The notes under the pieces are model-generated. The model searched no databases, was not told the DNA's origin, and saw only the letters and a program-made list of their open reading frames with translations. A stretch of 41,054 nt of DNA from Anaerolineaceae bacterium UBA4890 (GTDB lineage Bacteria; Chloroflexota; Anaerolineae; Anaerolineales; Anaerolineaceae). The DNA is taken from NCBI GenBank assembly GCA_002399085.1, contig DHCY01000037.1, positions 1-41,054 on the forward strand, given 5' to 3'. This document shows positions 39,077-41,054 of this stretch, piece by piece. How positions within the stretch are numbered: position 1 is the stretch's first letter; each line of letters opens with the position of its first letter. The position numbers and the translations under genes were made by a program.

Positions 39077-39901
39077 TTGGAACGCGAATTGACACTTAAC
39101 TCAGTTAATGGACAGCAGCTTTGGGGCAAGATCAAGCAAGACCCAGCCTCGTCGCGCGCGGTTGTGGTTCTGGTGCATGGAATTGGCGAGCACATCCAGC
39201 GTTACGAGCACGTTGCAGAAGCCTTTGCCCGACGGGGTTTTACATTGATGGGTTTCGACCAGCAAGGGCATGGGAAAACCACGGGAAAGCGGGGCGTGAT
39301 TGCCCCTGACGATTCACTTTTACGGGATATTGAGGCTGCGGTTCGCCTCGCCAAAGCGCTGGCACCGGGCAAACCAGTCTTTCTTTACGGTCACAGCCTG
39401 GGAGCGCTGGAAGTGCTCTGCTATGGACTCAAAGGACGAGAAAAAGTAGTTGGCATCATGGCAACGAGCCCTTCTCTGGACCCAGGTACGGTCTCAAAAT
39501 CACAAAGATTATTGACGAAATTGCTGAAACCCATCCTCCCAAACCTGGCTGTTGATACAGCATTGGACGCGAATACTCTCTCAAGAGACCCAGAAGTTGT
39601 CGAACGTTACCAGAAGGATCCGCTGGTCCACAGCAAAGCCAGCCCTGTCCTGGCAGCTTTTATTATGGATGGCGGCGATTATGTGAGGAGCCACACTGAT
39701 GACTGGCAACTACCGCTCTACCTCGCTCATGGCAGCGCCGATGCCATCTGTCCGGTGGAAGCCACGCGCCAGTTTGCCAGTAAGTTGGGAGACAAGGTCA
39801 CTTACCAGGAATGGGAAGGTCTGTTCCACGAGACGCACAATGAGCCGGAACAAGAAAAGGTTCTGGCCACAATGCTGGACTGGCTGGAATCAAGGCTTTA
39901 G
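39077..39901 (+). CDS. alpha/beta hydrolase, monoacylglycerol-lipase-like
   Basis: 274 residues, serine aminopeptidase/lysophospholipase (Hydrolase_4) type. VVLVHGIGEHIQRY, MGFDQQGHGKTTG, nucleophile Ser near 107 in LYGHSLGALE, Asp in AHGSADAICP and His in GLFHETHNE. Start TTG at 39077 with AGGAG 5 nt upstream, 8 nt after the S9 peptidase, so one operon. Its stop overlaps the stop of the converging Imm5-like gene. Substrate probably a mono-acyl lipid or small ester. Confidence 0.88.
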   Translation: MERELTLNSVNGQQLWGKIKQDPASSRAVVVLVHGIGEHIQRYEHVAEAFARRGFTLMGFDQQGHGKTTGKRGVIAPDDSLLRDIEAAVRLAKALAPGKPVFLYGHSLGALEVLCYGLKGREKVVGIMATSPSLDPGTVSKSQRLLTKLLKPILPNLAVDTALDANTLSRDPEVVERYQKDPLVHSKASPVLAAFIMDGGDYVRSHTDDWQLPLYLAHGSADAICPVEATRQFASKLGDKVTYQEWEGLFHETHNEPEQEKVLATMLDWLESRL

Positions 39902-40425
39902 CAAAACCACTTGACTTTGGCAGGATTTGGCTCGTTCTCAACCGCGACAGCCTGCAGTGCAGCAAACATTTTTTCACACTCTTGGAGGGCAAAAGCCTCG
40001 AGCTCCGACCAGGGTTTATCCAACCCCAGCTGGTCATAAGCAATTGCCAGACCGCCATAAAGCGCGATACCGAGCGAATGAGATGCGCTGTGAATGCTGG
40101 AGGCTGCCTGCCCAATCGCCCTGGCTGCTGCCTGGGCGGCAGGATTTCCCTCGGCTTCTTTAGCAGCTTCATGGCACGCCAAAATATAAATTTTAGCCTC
40201 CGGCAGTTTCACTTCTTTGTTCAGCCACTTATGCGCGTATGCCAATGCCAGCTTCGGTCTGCTATCCTGCGCGTAGTCCTTCCCGTAAATGGGTAAAAAA
40301 TGTTCTTCAGCATAATTGACCGCCCAATTCACCAACGTGGTTTTGCTCTGGGTTTCAATAAACCGCATCAAGCCCTGAATAGGAATAGCCTGCCAACAAC
40401 TCAACATCTTGCGGTATTTTTTCAT
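39898..40425 (-). CDS. Imm5-like (putative immunity) protein
   Basis: 175 residues, all-helical. RPKLALAYAHKWLNKEVKLPEAK, ACHEAAKEAEGNPAAQAAARA and IHSASHSLGIALYGGLAIAYD resemble the Imm5 family, described as immunity proteins of polymorphic toxin systems by genomic context. No toxin, secretion or other immunity gene is nearby, so it is an orphan and may have another role. No Shine-Dalgarno; TATAAT lies 6 nt before the ATG. Converges with the hydrolase gene with a 4-bp overlap. Confidence 0.65.
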   Translation of the reverse strand: MKKYRKMLSCWQAIPIQGLMRFIETQSKTTLVNWAVNYAEEHFLPIYGKDYAQDSRPKLALAYAHKWLNKEVKLPEAKIYILACHEAAKEAEGNPAAQAAARAIGQAASSIHSASHSLGIALYGGLAIAYDQLGLDKPWSELEAFALQECEKMFAALQAVAVENEPNPAKVKWFC

Positions 40426-40437
40426 ACGAATATTATA
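40426..40437 (-). promoter_or_regulatory. candidate leaderless promoter of the Imm5-like gene
   Basis: On the minus strand TATAAT (40437-40432), 6 nt, ATG at 40425; no ribosome site. Confidence 0.5.
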
Positions 40438-40450
40438 TTAGTTAAAAATG

Positions 40451-40472
40451 AAAACCACCGGAAAAGGTGGTT
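40451..40472 (-). terminator. terminator after tRNA-Ser
   Basis: AACCACC / GGTGGTT, 7-bp stem and 6-nt loop, followed on the minus strand by TTCATTTTTAA. It starts 4 nt beyond the tRNA 3' end. Confidence 0.8.
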
Positions 40473-40476
40473 GAGG

Positions 40477-40562
40477 CGGAGAGGGCGGGATTCGAACCCG
40501 CGATACCTCGCGGTATACTCGCTTTCCAAGCGAGCGCACTAGGCCAACTATGCGACCTCTCC
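40477..40562 (-). tRNA. tRNA-Ser(GGA)
   Basis: Minus strand: acceptor GGAGAGG/CCTCTCC with discriminator G. Anticodon stem CTCGC/GCGAG with loop TTGGAAA (anticodon GGA), a long variable arm (TATACCGCGAGGTATC) as expected for Ser, and T arm GCGGG-TTCGAAT-CCCGC. CCA not encoded. Confidence 0.95.
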
Positions 40563-40634
40563 GCGTGAGCGCATATTATATCAGAGAACTGCTGGAAATT
40601 GGCAAGGATTATGGACTTTTACACTCGGATTATG

Positions 40635-40694
40635 GTCATTCTGATTGTTGTCATTCTGATTGTCTGTCGTTCTGAACGAAGTGAAGCATCTTGA
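40635..40694 (+). repeat. partial MITE copy with tandem tip units
   Basis: GTCATTCTGATT occurs twice (40635, 40650), then GTCGTTCTGAACGAAGTGAA and a diverged GCATCTTGATTTT. It mirrors the 16-bp tip array beside copy A. Confidence 0.75.
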
Positions 40695-40701
40695 TTTTGT
40701 C

Positions 40702-40799
40702 TGTCATTCTGAACGAAGTGAAGAATCTTAACAGTATTGCCACAACGATTCCGACCCAGTACCATCAAGATCCTTCGCGACTGAAGCTCAGGATGACAA
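40702..40799 (+). repeat. MITE-like repeat, copy D
   Basis: Starts TGTCATTCTGAACG, contains AACAGTATTGCC and ACCATCAAGATCCTTCGC, ends CTCAGGATGACAA. Imperfect inverted ends. Confidence 0.88.
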
Positions 40800-40805
40800 A
40801 GAACC

Positions 40806-40903
40806 TGTCATTCTGAAGGAAGTGAAGAATCTTAACAGTATTGCCACAACGATTCCAACCCAGTACCATCAAGATCCTTCGCAACTGAGGCTCAGGATGA
40901 CAA
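40806..40903 (+). repeat. MITE-like repeat, copy E
   Basis: Same 98-bp length and near-identical to copy D; separated from it by AGAACC. The same hexamer-like spacer (AGAACC) follows this copy. Confidence 0.88.
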
Positions 40904-40909
40904 AGAACC

Positions 40910-41025
40910 TGTCATTCTGAACGAAGTGAAGAATCTTAAACAGTATTGCCACAACGATTCCGACCCAGTACCATCAAGATCCTTCGCACTCGAAGAGTCC
41001 TGCGGAAAAAAGCTCAGGATGACAA
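40910..41025 (+). repeat. MITE-like repeat, copy F (long subtype)
   Basis: Like D and E, but its right arm holds the extra GCACTCGAAGAGTCCTGCGG segment shared with copy A at the other end of the window. A further copy begins at 41031 and runs off the window. No gene lies between 40563 and 41054. Confidence 0.88.
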
Positions 41026-41054
41026 CAGGCTTGTCATTCTGAATGCTATGACTT

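Noticed and set aside
40702..41025. Possible CRISPR array at the right end
   Set aside because: Three 98-116 bp near-identical blocks separated by about 6 bp, with inverted ends; no spacers and no cas genes.

Overview
The window looks like a chromosome segment of an anaerobic, fermentative Chloroflexota bacterium, most likely Anaerolineae/Anaerolineaceae. This rests on gene content, the Agl23-type GT-C protein fused to NHL repeats, dispersed GTCATTCTGAACGAAGTGAA-type repeats, and mixed Shine-Dalgarno and apparently leaderless starts. The phylum is an inference; there is no rRNA to test it.

Layout. (1) 1-2401, minus strand: the edge of an integrative conjugative element of the kind best known from Firmicutes (RepA_N/DUF6017 initiator, PcfB/DUF3801, VirD4-like coupling protein). 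It has a 23-bp tandem repeat inside repA. (2) 2650-8293, minus strand: rlmD-type rRNA methyltransferase, a block of MITE-like repeats, an OsmC protein, a small conserved protein and an exonuclease-DinG helicase. (3) 8440-11535, plus strand: sugar transporter plus GH2 glycosidase. (4) 11844-21165, plus strand: an eleven-gene carbohydrate operon. It starts with a three-protein mannitol-family PTS (IIC, IIB, IIA), then a 580-aa zinc dehydrogenase with two Rossmann-like domains, a membrane protein, a PfkB kinase, a small unknown protein, a histidine phosphatase, a Gfo/Idh/MocA oxidoreductase, a NanE-type epimerase and an FGGY kinase. Perfect hairpins lie in two of its gene junctions. (5) 21230-22581: a RHH/RelE toxin-antitoxin pair with a clear operator, and an ArsM-type methyltransferase. 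(6) 22812-31716: a complete oxidative ornithine degradation operon (ord-ortA-ortB-oraS-oraE-glmL-like-orr), followed by alanine racemase. (7) 31717-32290: G-rich repeats, REP-like hairpins and a 134-bp duplication. (8) 32302-40562: Agl23-NHL fusion, metallophosphoesterase, tRNA-Lys, S9 peptidase, alpha/beta hydrolase, Imm5-like protein and tRNA-Ser. (9) 40633-41054: more copies of the MITE-like repeat, inverted relative to those near 4 kb.

How it works together: the cell appears to take up a polyol or ketose by phosphotransfer and feed it to glycolysis through an oxidoreductase/kinase/epimerase set. It also ferments ornithine: L-ornithine to D-ornithine, then 2,4-diaminopentanoate, then 2-amino-4-oxopentanoate, then alanine plus acetyl-CoA. 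The terminal alanine racemase makes sense if the thiolase releases D-alanine.

The points most worth a second look are the tandem-Rossmann dehydrogenase operon, the frame-ignoring iteron-like array in repA, a recurrent -10 box 6-7 nt before SD-less start codons, the 14-bp palindrome at the ornithine promoter, and the duplicated 134-bp unit after alr.
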